This document shows positions 1-7,794 of a DNA stretch of 21,883 nt, in pieces; within the stretch, counting starts at the first letter, position 1; each line of letters starts with the position of its first letter. The notes below the pieces were generated by a model. That model did no database searches. It was not told the origin of the DNA and saw only the letters and a program-made list of their open reading frames with translations. This stretch comes from Bacteroidales bacterium UBA6229 (GTDB lineage Bacteria > Bacteroidota > Bacteroidia > Bacteroidales > F082). A program made the position numbers and the translations under genes. The stretch lies in assembly GCA_002440975.1 (NCBI GenBank), contig DJWN01000054.1, positions 1 through 21,883 of the forward strand, in the 5' to 3' direction.

Positions 1-85
1 TAATTAAGCTAAAACGGAGCGCAATTTACGATTATTCAACTTACTAAGTGCAGTACTCAACAGATTAAGAACTAAAATATCTGGA

Positions 86-93
86 CAAAAATA
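86..93 (-). promoter_or_regulatory. Possible outward-facing -7 promoter element
   Basis: Read on the - strand this is TATTTTTG, a perfect match to the Bacteroidota -7 consensus TAnnTTTG. It would drive a gene lying left of the window edge. I see no -33 TTTG at the expected 19-20 nt spacing, and the region is AT-rich, so a chance match is quite possible. Confidence 0.25.
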
Positions 94-183
94 GTTTTGA
101 ACAAGAATGTAACATGCTTAATTTCTTTAACTTACATTAATTCTGTTTAACTTTTTTTAACGCGACTACTCTCAGGCCTTTGT

Positions 184-191
184 TATATTTG
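184..191 (+). promoter_or_regulatory. Promoter -7 element of the bat operon
   Basis: TATATTTG matches the Bacteroidota -7 consensus TAnnTTTG and sits 29 nt before the moxR start, giving a leader of roughly 20 nt. The -33 element is not canonical; there is only a T-run at 152-158, slightly too far upstream. TTTAAC occurs three times upstream (126, 146, 156). This is the likely start of transcription for the whole bat gene train. Confidence 0.5.
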
Positions 192-220
192 CATTCCGAA
201 AAATAACCTCTAAAAATAAT

Positions 221-1213
221 ATGATGCAGACCGATATTAGTGCGTTGAACGAAAAAATCCAGCAGGAAAGTCAATTTATTGACCTTATTAATCTGGAAAT
301 GAATAAAGTAATTATTGGTCAAAAAGCCATGACCGAACGCTTATTGATCGGATTACTTGGCAATGGGCATATATTGCTCGAGGGTGTTCCCGGATTAGCA
401 AAAACCCTTGCCATCAAATCCCTGGCCAATGTTATCAAAGCCGATTTCAGCAGGATACAGTTTACTCCTGATTTATTGCCTGCCGACCTGCTTGGAACAC
501 TTATCTACAGCCAAAAGACAGAAGAATTTGTGGTTCGCAAAGGTCCTATTTTTGCCAATTTTATTTTGGCCGACGAAATCAACCGTTCGCCTGCCAAGGT
601 GCAAAGTGCTTTGCTCGAAGCCATGCAGGAACGTCAGGTTACGCTTGGGGATGAAACCTTTACCCTGCCAGATCCGTTTTTGGTTATGGCAACCCAAAAC
701 CCAATTGAACAGGAAGGAACCTATCCCCTTCCGGAAGCTCAGGTTGACCGTTTTATGCTGAAGGTTGTGATCAATTATCCCAAAAAAGAAGAAGAAAAAT
801 TAATTCTACGGCAAAATATCACCAATGAATTGCCAAAAACCAATCCGGCCATCAGCCCTGAATTGATCTTAAAAGCCAGAGCAGTAACCAGAGAAGTTTA
901 TCTGGACGAAAAAATTGAAAATTACATCACCGACATTGTCTTTGCTTCACGTTTTCCGGCAGACTACCGCCTGAAGAGATTCGAAAATATGATCAGCTAT
1001 GGCGCATCGCCTCGTGCAAGTATCAATCTGGCATTAGCCTCCAAAGCATACGCTTTCATCAAACGAAGGGGATATGTGATTCCGGAAGATGTGCGTGCAA
1101 TAGCTCACGATGTGCTGCGGCATCGCATCGGCCTCACCTACGAAGCTGAAGCCGAAAACATCACCTCCGAAGAAATCATTAACGAGATTTTGAATACGAT
1201 TGAAGTGCCATAA
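221..1213 (+). CDS. moxR: MoxR-family AAA+ ATPase of the Bat operon
   Basis: This is a cytoplasmic AAA+ ATPase of the MoxR (AAA_3) family, thought to act as a chaperone that works on or with partner VWA proteins. The Walker A motif GVPGLAKT is at residues 55-62, Walker B ILADEINR at 115-122, sensor 1 ATQNP at 157-161, and a likely arginine finger in EAQVDRF at 172-178. The C-terminal lid region contains the family-typical YGASPRAS. The length of 330 residues is normal. Two ATGs stand in tandem (221 and 224) and either could be used. It is the first gene of the operon; DUF58 follows after 41 nt, the MoxR-DUF58-VWA arrangement known for this family. The substrate in Bacteroidota is not established. 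Confidence 0.95.
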   Translation: MMQTDISALNEKIQQESQFIDLINLEMNKVIIGQKAMTERLLIGLLGNGHILLEGVPGLAKTLAIKSLANVIKADFSRIQFTPDLLPADLLGTLIYSQKTEEFVVRKGPIFANFILADEINRSPAKVQSALLEAMQERQVTLGDETFTLPDPFLVMATQNPIEQEGTYPLPEAQVDRFMLKVVINYPKKEEEKLILRQNITNELPKTNPAISPELILKARAVTREVYLDEKIENYITDIVFASRFPADYRLKRFENMISYGASPRASINLALASKAYAFIKRRGYVIPEDVRAIAHDVLRHRIGLTYEAEAENITSEEIINEILNTIEVP

Positions 1214-1254
1214 AAATTCAATAAACGGCATTTACTAACGCAAATCAAAAAATC

Positions 1255-2133
1255 GTGGAATCAACGGATATATTAAAGAAAGTAAGAAAGATAGAGATTA
1301 AGACACGAGGCTTGTCCAATCAGATTTTTTCCGGACATTACCACAGTGCTTTTAAAGGGCGGGGTATGGCATTCAGCGAGGTGCGAGAATACCAGTATGG
1401 GGATGATATCCGCAATATCGACTGGAATGTAACAGCCAGATTCAACCATCCGTACATCAAGGTTTTTGAGGAAGAGCGCGAACTCACAGTGATGTTAGTA
1501 GTGGATGTATCAGGTTCAAACAATTTTGGATCAGGCAGGCAACTGAAGCGTATGCTTGCTGCTGAGATTGCAGCTGTACTGGCCTTTTCGGCCATTCAAA
1601 ACAATGATAAAGTAGGAGTGATATTTTTTAGCGATCAGGTAGAAAAATTCATTCCTCCCAAAAAAGGCAGCAGCCATATCCTGAGAATCATCCGCGAAAT
1701 TATCAGTTTTGAACCGCAACACCAACAAACTGACATATCTGAAGGCCTGGCCTTCCTGACAAGCGCAATCAAAAAACGATCCACAGCATTTTTGATTTCC
1801 GATTTTATGACCGCTTCGCCCTTTGATCATGCCCTTCGTATCGCTTCCCGAAAACACGACCTCGTAGCTTTGCGCATCACAGATAAAAGAGAACTGGAAA
1901 TTCCATCGCTTGGCTTGTTAAAACTCAAAGATCCTGAGACTTTCAAAGAGATTTGGGTCGATACTTCCTCAGCAGCATTCAGAGATGCATACGGAAAAAA
2001 AATTCTGGCCAAATCACAGGAACTTAATCTGTTATTTGCAAAAAGTGGAACGGATAACACCCAGCTGTTCACTGATGAAGATTATGTGAAACCTCTGATG
2101 AAACTTTTTAAACGGAGGGAGGCCAGAAGATGA
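1255..2133 (+). CDS. DUF58 protein with VWA-like domain
   Basis: The protein belongs to the DUF58 family, the usual partner gene next to moxR. The diagnostic block runs from RGMAFSEVREYQ (from residue 36) through DDIRNIDWN (to about 58). A VWA-like segment follows with D84-x-S86-x-S88 (VVDVSGS), so the metal-site (MIDAS) DxSxS triad is intact. No signal peptide or membrane segment is visible, so it is probably cytoplasmic or peripheral. The start is GTG at 1255: no in-frame ATG lies upstream, and the next methionine would cut into the DUF58 block. The 292-residue length is usual. The stop overlaps the next ATG by 4 nt (ATGA), implying translational coupling. The biochemical role of the family is unproven. 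Confidence 0.92.
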   Translation: MESTDILKKVRKIEIKTRGLSNQIFSGHYHSAFKGRGMAFSEVREYQYGDDIRNIDWNVTARFNHPYIKVFEEERELTVMLVVDVSGSNNFGSGRQLKRMLAAEIAAVLAFSAIQNNDKVGVIFFSDQVEKFIPPKKGSSHILRIIREIISFEPQHQQTDISEGLAFLTSAIKKRSTAFLISDFMTASPFDHALRIASRKHDLVALRITDKRELEIPSLGLLKLKDPETFKEIWVDTSSAAFRDAYGKKILAKSQELNLLFAKSGTDNTQLFTDEDYVKPLMKLFKRREARR

Positions 2134-3110
2134 AAGCTGCAAAACAAATAATGGCAGTGGCTCTGATTATTGTGTTTGGATTAAAAACCAACGGACAAGC
2201 TGTGGAAGCCATTAGTAAGATTAGCGCAGATTCGCTCAGACCCGGAGAACGTTTGATGCTGGAAATCAACATGAAAGCACCGGAAGGTTTTGAAGTTGCC
2301 TGGCCCGACTTTCAGGACACCCTTGCTGCTGGAATAGAAATCCTTGATAGAAGTGAGATAGAACAGATTCCGCTCGACAATGACGGTAATGTGTGGATGC
2401 GTCAGGAGCTGACGCTCACCATTTTCGATACCGGTTATCAGCAGATTCCGCCTGTTAAGTTAAGCTTTAAACCCCGCGGTGATTCGATTAATTTCGAAGC
2501 CAGCACACCACCACTTCAGGTGTATGTGATGCCGGTACAAATTGACACAACAACTACATTCAAACCCATCATTGGCCCGCGAAAAGAACCCGTAACCCTG
2601 GCCGAAGTAATCCCCTGGATTATTGGTGGTTTTGGTTTGGCAGTCCTTATCGCTCTCATCATTTGGTTTTTTGTTTACCGCCAACGCAAAGAAAAAGCAT
2701 TACCAATCTTCCAAAAACCGGCTATTCCTCCCTATGTCAAAGCTTTGGACGAACTGGATACATTGCGACACAAAAAGCTTTGGCAAAATGGCAAAGTAAA
2801 AGCTTATTATTCAGAGCTAACCGAGATCGTTCGCGTTTATATTGAAGATCAATTTAATGTGCCGGCAGTTGAAATGACAACACCTGAAATCCTACAGGGA
2901 ATCAAACCATTACAAATCAATGGTGATGCGAGCAGCAAATTAGAACACACATTGCAACTTGCTGATTTAGTGAAATTTGCCAAGATGCAACCCTCAGCCT
3001 TGGAGCACGACCTCTGTCTGGAAGGTATTGTCACTTTTGTGAAAGAAAGTCATGCCAATATTTCAGACAATGATACGTATGATAAAGCAGAAAAGGAGGC
3101 GCAGCTATGA
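2130..3110 (+). CDS. Bat-operon single-pass membrane protein, BatD-like (DUF4381-type)
   Basis: This conserved gene lies between DUF58 and batA, and no function can be assigned. A signal peptide (residues 1 to about 22, ending NGQA) is followed by an extracytoplasmic beta-rich domain (about 25-135). One transmembrane helix spans about 159-183 and ends in basic residues (YRQRKEK). The cytosolic helical region is about 200-305. The layout repeats that of BatD in miniature. The cytosolic segment (AYYSELTEIVRVYIEDQF, and later LVKFAKMQPS) resembles the BatD C-terminus (FYAEISQALWGYVRDKF, and CEFARFAPGE). It overlaps DUF58 by 4 nt upstream and batA by 4 nt downstream (ATGA at both junctions), so it is an integral part of the operon. 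A DUF4381-type assignment is from memory of the family and needs a profile search. Confidence 0.85.
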   Translation: MKAAKQIMAVALIIVFGLKTNGQAVEAISKISADSLRPGERLMLEINMKAPEGFEVAWPDFQDTLAAGIEILDRSEIEQIPLDNDGNVWMRQELTLTIFDTGYQQIPPVKLSFKPRGDSINFEASTPPLQVYVMPVQIDTTTTFKPIIGPRKEPVTLAEVIPWIIGGFGLAVLIALIIWFFVYRQRKEKALPIFQKPAIPPYVKALDELDTLRHKKLWQNGKVKAYYSELTEIVRVYIEDQFNVPAVEMTTPEILQGIKPLQINGDASSKLEHTLQLADLVKFAKMQPSALEHDLCLEGIVTFVKESHANISDNDTYDKAEKEAQL

Positions 3111-4105
3111 TCGAAAATATCACCTTTGCCCATCCTGATTTGCTCTGGCTTTTGCTAATCATTCCGCTGGCCATTGTCTGGTATGTGTTTGCAGCCAACA
3201 AGCAGCAGGCCTTTCTGCAGTATTCTGACCTCAGCCTAATGGCATCGCTGGCAAAAAACTGGAAAGTAATTTTTAGGCACTGCCTTTTTGCCTTTCGCTG
3301 GTTAGCCATTGGTTTACTGATAGTTGCACTTGCCAGACCTCAAACCAGCTCTTCGTCTCAAAATATGACTATCGAAGGAATTGATATCGTAATGGCACTG
3401 GATGTTTCGGGAAGTATGCTAGCACGCGACCTTAAACCTGACCGTTTGGAAGCCTCCAAAGCGGTTGCCTCCACCTTTATCGAAGACCGGCCGAACGACC
3501 GAATCGGACTGGTAATATTTAGTGGCGAAACCTTCACGCAGGTGCCGCTTACAACAGATCATACCATTTTGTTGAATATGTTTAAAGACATCAAAAGTGG
3601 TATGATTGAAGACGGAACAGCTATTGGCGACGGACTGGCCACAGCTGTAAGCCGGATAAAAGACAGCCGTGCCATTTCAAAAGTTGTTATTTTACTTACG
3701 GATGGCGTAAACAACGCCGGATCGGTGGACCCAATGACTGCTGCCGAAATTGCAAAGGTATTTGGTATTCGGGTTTATACCATTGGTGTTGGTTCACTTG
3801 GAACTGCACCTTATCCTGTGCAAACACCTTTTGGAATCCAACTCAGGGATATGAAAGTTGAGATTGATGAAGCACTGTTGCAAAATATTGCCAGCCAAAC
3901 AGATGGACGCTATTTCAGGGCAACGTCAAATAAAAAACTCGAAGAAATTTACCAGGAAATTGATCAGCTTGAAAGATCAAAAATTGAAGTGACCGAATTT
4001 AAAAGAAAGCACGAAAAATTTCTGCCGCTGGCCTTATTAGCTTTCTCCTTGTTAATTGTGGAATTTATTTTGAGACAAACCATTTTCAAATCAGTAATAG
4101 GATAA
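3107..4105 (+). CDS. batA: BatA, membrane-anchored VWA-domain protein
   Basis: BatA is one of the two VWA proteins of the Bacteroides aerotolerance (Bat) operon. Two N-terminal hydrophobic segments (about 10-30 and 60-78) are followed by the VWA domain. Its MIDAS DVSGSM is at 99-104, with the distal Thr in PLTTD and Asp in LLTDG. A C-terminal transmembrane helix is at about 303-325. The 332-residue length is typical, and the intact metal site suggests a functional ligand-binding domain. The start is ATG overlapping the preceding stop. batB follows 6 nt after the stop, and the two proteins are clearly paralogous. The role in oxidative or envelope stress is known from genetics in Bacteroides fragilis; the molecular partner is unknown. 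Confidence 0.94.
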   Translation: MIENITFAHPDLLWLLLIIPLAIVWYVFAANKQQAFLQYSDLSLMASLAKNWKVIFRHCLFAFRWLAIGLLIVALARPQTSSSSQNMTIEGIDIVMALDVSGSMLARDLKPDRLEASKAVASTFIEDRPNDRIGLVIFSGETFTQVPLTTDHTILLNMFKDIKSGMIEDGTAIGDGLATAVSRIKDSRAISKVVILLTDGVNNAGSVDPMTAAEIAKVFGIRVYTIGVGSLGTAPYPVQTPFGIQLRDMKVEIDEALLQNIASQTDGRYFRATSNKKLEEIYQEIDQLERSKIEVTEFKRKHEKFLPLALLAFSLLIVEFILRQTIFKSVIG

Positions 4106-4111
4106 AGGAAT

Positions 4112-5170
4112 ATGGAACCAAACGTGATCAGATTCGAAAATCCGGACTACCTTTATTTACTGGCAGTAATTCCTTTGTTTTTCTTGCTGTTTTGGTGGGT
4201 GAGCTGGCACAACAAAAAACTCCTGAAACAGTTTGCACAGCCTGCACTGCTCAAAACACTTATGCCTTTAAACTCTCAGGGAAGAAAACGACTTAAGTTT
4301 TTCATTTTTGTATTGGCTCTTGCCAGCCTGATTATCGGACTCGCCAATCCACAAACCGGGGCCCGCCTCGAAGAAGTGAAACGGGAAGGCATCGACCTAT
4401 TCATTGCCGTGGATATCTCCAACTCAATGTTGGCAGAAGACATTGTTCCAAACCGACTCGAAAATGCCAAACAAGCCATTAACCGACTGATTAATAAACT
4501 TCAGGGCGACAGGATTGGGATAATTCTTTTTGCCGGTAAGGCTTTCATACAACTTCCACTCACAACGGATTATGCCGCTGCGAAGATGTTTGTTTCGACC
4601 ATCGAAACCAATCTGATTGATGCCCAAGGCACTGCTATCGGTGAAGCTATCAATACAGCCACTGCTGCCTTTGACGAAAACGACCACAACAAAGCCATTA
4701 TCATTATCTCTGATGGAGAAGATCACGAAGAAAATCCGATTGATGCTGCCAGACAAGCGACTGATAAAGGAATTAACATCTACACCATAGGGATGGGATT
4801 GGCCGAAGGCGCTCCTATTCCGGTTTATAACCAATACGGTAAACGAACAGGGTTCAGGAAAAACAAAGAAAACAGTACGATCATCACACGATTGAATGAG
4901 CCCATGTTGCAACAAATCGCAACGACCGGAAATGGCAGTTATGTAAGAGCCAATAACAGCCAGTCAGGTTTGGATGCCATCTTTAACGAAATCAACCAGC
5001 TTGAAAAATCTGAGATTGAAGCAAAAGTTTTTACAGATTATGAAGACAGGTTTCAATGGTTCATAGGTCTGGCATTGATTTTGTTGATTTTGGAAGCCGT
5101 AATTTCGACGGCCAGAAAACAATGGGAAAAATGGTTTAACATTTTCGATAGAAAGGAAAATCATGCATAA
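4112..5170 (+). CDS. batB: BatB, membrane-anchored VWA-domain protein
   Basis: BatB is the second VWA protein, built like BatA. Hydrophobic segments lie at about 13-31 and 61-79. The MIDAS DISNS is at 101-105 (D101, S103, S105), so the usual glycine is Asn but all ligands are kept. PLTTD and IISDGED supply the remaining metal ligands. A C-terminal transmembrane helix lies at about 312-331 before a basic tail. Length (352 residues) and the short spacing from batA fit the operon. The 3' end overlaps batC by 8 nt, another sign of translational coupling. Confidence 0.94.
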   Translation: MEPNVIRFENPDYLYLLAVIPLFFLLFWWVSWHNKKLLKQFAQPALLKTLMPLNSQGRKRLKFFIFVLALASLIIGLANPQTGARLEEVKREGIDLFIAVDISNSMLAEDIVPNRLENAKQAINRLINKLQGDRIGIILFAGKAFIQLPLTTDYAAAKMFVSTIETNLIDAQGTAIGEAINTATAAFDENDHNKAIIIISDGEDHEENPIDAARQATDKGINIYTIGMGLAEGAPIPVYNQYGKRTGFRKNKENSTIITRLNEPMLQQIATTGNGSYVRANNSQSGLDAIFNEINQLEKSEIEAKVFTDYEDRFQWFIGLALILLILEAVISTARKQWEKWFNIFDRKENHA

Positions 5171-5909
5171 GCTGGTCATCCTCTTGATATTAGTTTTAGG
5201 CTCAACGCAACTTTCAGCCCAGAGCGATAAGAAATTGATTCGCAAAGGCAATAAGGATTTTGAAAATTCAGAATATCAGCAAGCCGAAAAAAACTACAGT
5301 AAGGCACTTGAGACAAATCCAAGCAGCAACAATGCCGCTTTCAATCTGGGTGCTTCGCGCTATGTTCAGGAAAACTTTGAAGAAGCGGCAAAGGACTTCG
5401 ACAAAGCAGCTTCGATGAGCATAAAAACTGAGAAAGAGGCTGAAGCACTTTATAATCTGGGCAATAGCCTGATGAGCCTCGAAAAATATCAGGAAAGCAT
5501 CGAAGCTTATAAACAGGTTTTAAGGTTGCAACCAGAAAATGAAAACGCACGCTACAACCTTGCATATGCCCAATGGAAACTGAAGGAACAGCAAGACCAA
5601 CAGCAGGAGCAAAATCAGGATCAGCAGCAAGATCAGAATCAGGATCAACAACAGGAACAACAAGAGCAAAATCAGGACCAGCAAGAGCAAAACCAGGATC
5701 AGCAGCAGGATGAGCAACAAAATCAGCAACAAGCCGATGCTGACCAACAACAGCAGCAAGGACAGCAACCACAGCCACAACAGCTTACAAAAGAAGATGC
5801 TGAGCGCATGTTGCAAGCTTTGCAAAATAATGAAAAGAAGACAATGGATAAGGTAAACGAACAAAAAGTGAAATCGGCTGCGCGCATCAGCAAAGATAAG
5901 GATTGGTGA
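5163..5909 (+). CDS. batC: BatC, secreted TPR protein with Gln-rich linker
   Basis: A clear signal peptide (1-19, ending LSAQ) exports this TPR protein. TPR repeats cover about 25-140, including AEALYNLGNSLMSLEKYQES. Residues 142-207 are almost pure Gln with Asp, Glu and Asn. The C-terminal tail (about 208-248, EDAERMLQALQNNE to KDKDW) matches the conserved ending of BatC proteins. The tail is preserved despite the low-complexity linker, so the linker probably acts as a flexible or length-variable tether between the TPR and tail. BatC is expected to work with the BatA/BatB VWA domains at the envelope. It overlaps batB by 8 nt; batD follows after an atypically large gap. Confidence 0.93.
   Translation: MHKLVILLILVLGSTQLSAQSDKKLIRKGNKDFENSEYQQAEKNYSKALETNPSSNNAAFNLGASRYVQENFEEAAKDFDKAASMSIKTEKEAEALYNLGNSLMSLEKYQESIEAYKQVLRLQPENENARYNLAYAQWKLKEQQDQQQEQNQDQQQDQNQDQQQEQQEQNQDQQEQNQDQQQDEQQNQQQADADQQQQQGQQPQPQQLTKEDAERMLQALQNNEKKTMDKVNEQKVKSAARISKDKDW
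5586..5783 (+). repeat. Gln/Asp/Glu/Asn low-complexity tract in batC
   Basis: This tract encodes residues 142-207 of BatC and is made of imperfect short units of the type QDQQ, QEQN and NQDQ. At DNA level CAG and CAA alternate irregularly with GAT, GAC, GAG and AAT. The pure repeats are therefore short, but in-frame 12-18 bp units (for example around aatcaggatcagcagcaa) recur. Unequal exchange or slippage could change its length between strains. Confidence 0.85.
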
Positions 5910-5927
5910 TGCCAGCCGGAAAGGTGA

Positions 5928-5935
5928 TATATTTG
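5928..5935 (+). promoter_or_regulatory. Internal promoter -7 element before batD
   Basis: TATATTTG is a perfect TAnnTTTG match lying 32 nt before the preferred batD start, in the only sizeable gap (58 nt) between bat genes. A weak -33 candidate, TTGG at 5903-5906, is spaced 21 nt upstream, slightly long. It suggests batD, batE and the transglutaminase-like gene can also be transcribed independently of the operon promoter. Confidence 0.45.
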
Positions 5936-5967
5936 TAAAAAAGATTAAACTTGCATGAATGCTTGAA

Positions 5968-7794
5968 ATGAAAAAAATAAGGAGTTTACTTTTCTTTTTG
6001 CTGATTCCTTTGATAGGATTCAGTCAGGAAGTAATGCTTAAAGTAAGCACAAAAAGTCAGGTTGGTCTTGGCGAGCAGTTTCAGGTTGTTTTTGAACTTA
6101 ATGCAGAAGGGGAACGATTTAAAGGCCCTGATTTCGCAAATTGGCGTGTACTTTCCGGCCCGATGAGCTCAACAAGCTCAAGCATTCAGATAATCAATGG
6201 TCAGATGACCAGAAATTTCACACAATCCTATACCTATATCATTTCTGCCACAAAAGAAGGAACATTCGAAATTGGCTCAGCCGAAATTACTGTGGATGGA
6301 AAAACTATAAAAAGTTCGCCAGTTTCCGTTAAAGTGGTTAAAGGCAGTTCGTCAGCTTCATCAGGAACAGCCAATCAGGGTCAAAGTCAGGGAATTACAG
6401 ATAAAGATTTATTTTTAAGAGCCATCATCGACAAGCGAGAAGCCGTTACAGGTGAGCAGGTGATTGTTACATACAGAATTTACACACGCGTTCCGGTATC
6501 TTCCGTTTCAGTGACAAAACTCTCTGCCTTTCCGGGCTTCTGGACAAAGGATTTGTTAAGCGACAAAGAAGCCCTGCAACAATCAACAGAGATTATCAAT
6601 GGCGTAGAATACACAGTTGCCGACATCAGAAAAATGGCTTTGTTTCCTCAAAAAACCGGAAACTTAACCATCGAACCCATGGAGCTTGAGTGTGTTGCCC
6701 AGGTAAGGACACAAACAAGCCGGCAACGATCAAGAGATCCGTTTGAAAGCTTTTTTAACGATCCTTTCTTTAACAGAGGAATTGCCAATGTTCAAAAAAG
6801 TCTTGTGTCTGAACCCCTCTCCATAGAGGTCAAATCACTCCCGAGCCAGGGCAAACCAATGAATTTCAGCGGTGCTGTCGGGCAATATGAAATAAGTTCC
6901 GGAATAGACAAAACTGAGCTAAAAACAAATGATGCCATTACATTAACCTACACCCTGAACGGACAAGGAAACATAGAACTTGCCGAATTGCCTCAGCTAA
7001 ATTTCCCACCCGATTTTGAGGTTTATGACCCAAAAATCACAAACAACATCAAAACATCAGCAAATGGCATCAGCGGCACAAAAAAATTTGAATACCTTCT
7101 GATACCCAGAACAGCAGGTGAATTTATTCTTAACGAAGTGCAATTCAGCTATTTTGACCCTAAAAAACAATCTTATATCAACCTGAAAACACCTGCCTAT
7201 ACCATTACTGTTGAAAAAAGCGGTGAGGAAACCGCACAGGGTGTTTTTATCCCAGGCCAGTCAGATGTCAAGTATATCGGTAGTGATATCCGACACATAA
7301 AAACCAACACGCTCACCCTCAGGCCAATTGGTAAGTTCTTTTTTGGTTCCTTTACTTATCTGGCTGCTCTTGTCATTATGATACTGATTTTTGCAGGAAG
7401 TCTGATTTTAACGCTTAAGCACAAAAAACGCAATAAAAATCTAAAACGTGTCAGAAATAAACAAGCCACAAAAATTGCCAGGAAACGACTCAAAAAAGCT
7501 AATATTCATTTAAAGAATAAAAATCAGAACGAGTTTTATGCTGAGATCAGCCAGGCTTTGTGGGGATATGTCAGGGATAAGTTTGATATAGAACCTTCAA
7601 AACTGGCACTGGACTATATTGCAGAAGTTCTGAACGAAAAAGACGCTCCTGAGGCAATCATCAATGAATTGGTTGATACCTTAAACAAGTGCGAATTTGC
7701 TCGTTTTGCTCCAGGGGAATCTGGCAAAAAAATGGAAGAGCTTTATAGCAATGGAATTGAGATCATTACAAAAATTGAAAAAACAGTACGCTAA
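5968..7794 (+). CDS. batD: BatD, large envelope membrane protein
   Basis: BatD family protein (BatD/oxygen-tolerance). I start it at the ATG at 5968, which gives a clean signal peptide (MKKIRSLLFFLLIPLIGFSQ). An alternative ATG at 5959 adds only MLE. The first ~450 residues form extracytoplasmic beta-sandwich-like domains, with a Ser/Gly/Gln linker near 125-145. One transmembrane helix lies at about 455-480, followed by a very basic stretch (KHKKRNKNLKR). A cytosolic helical module sits at about 505-600 (FYAEISQALWGYVRDKF). Length is 608 residues, normal for the family. Its stop TAA shares one base with the batE ATG. The cytosolic module resembles that of the protein encoded at 2130-3110. Molecular function is not established. 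Confidence 0.93.
   Translation: MKKIRSLLFFLLIPLIGFSQEVMLKVSTKSQVGLGEQFQVVFELNAEGERFKGPDFANWRVLSGPMSSTSSSIQIINGQMTRNFTQSYTYIISATKEGTFEIGSAEITVDGKTIKSSPVSVKVVKGSSSASSGTANQGQSQGITDKDLFLRAIIDKREAVTGEQVIVTYRIYTRVPVSSVSVTKLSAFPGFWTKDLLSDKEALQQSTEIINGVEYTVADIRKMALFPQKTGNLTIEPMELECVAQVRTQTSRQRSRDPFESFFNDPFFNRGIANVQKSLVSEPLSIEVKSLPSQGKPMNFSGAVGQYEISSGIDKTELKTNDAITLTYTLNGQGNIELAELPQLNFPPDFEVYDPKITNNIKTSANGISGTKKFEYLLIPRTAGEFILNEVQFSYFDPKKQSYINLKTPAYTITVEKSGEETAQGVFIPGQSDVKYIGSDIRHIKTNTLTLRPIGKFFFGSFTYLAALVIMILIFAGSLILTLKHKKRNKNLKRVRNKQATKIARKRLKKANIHLKNKNQNEFYAEISQALWGYVRDKFDIEPSKLALDYIAEVLNEKDAPEAIINELVDTLNKCEFARFAPGESGKKMEELYSNGIEIITKIEKTVR

Noticed and set aside
4424..4915. 163-residue - strand frame opposite batB
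   Set aside because: It lies wholly inside the VWA domain coding sequence, with no promoter, domain or signal sequence.
5341..5864. Two long - strand frames (145 and 114 residues) opposite batC
   Set aside because: They are antisense readings of the Gln-codon tract, which gives runs of Leu or Val-Ala with no start signal. The + strand BatC has a signal peptide, TPRs and a conserved tail.
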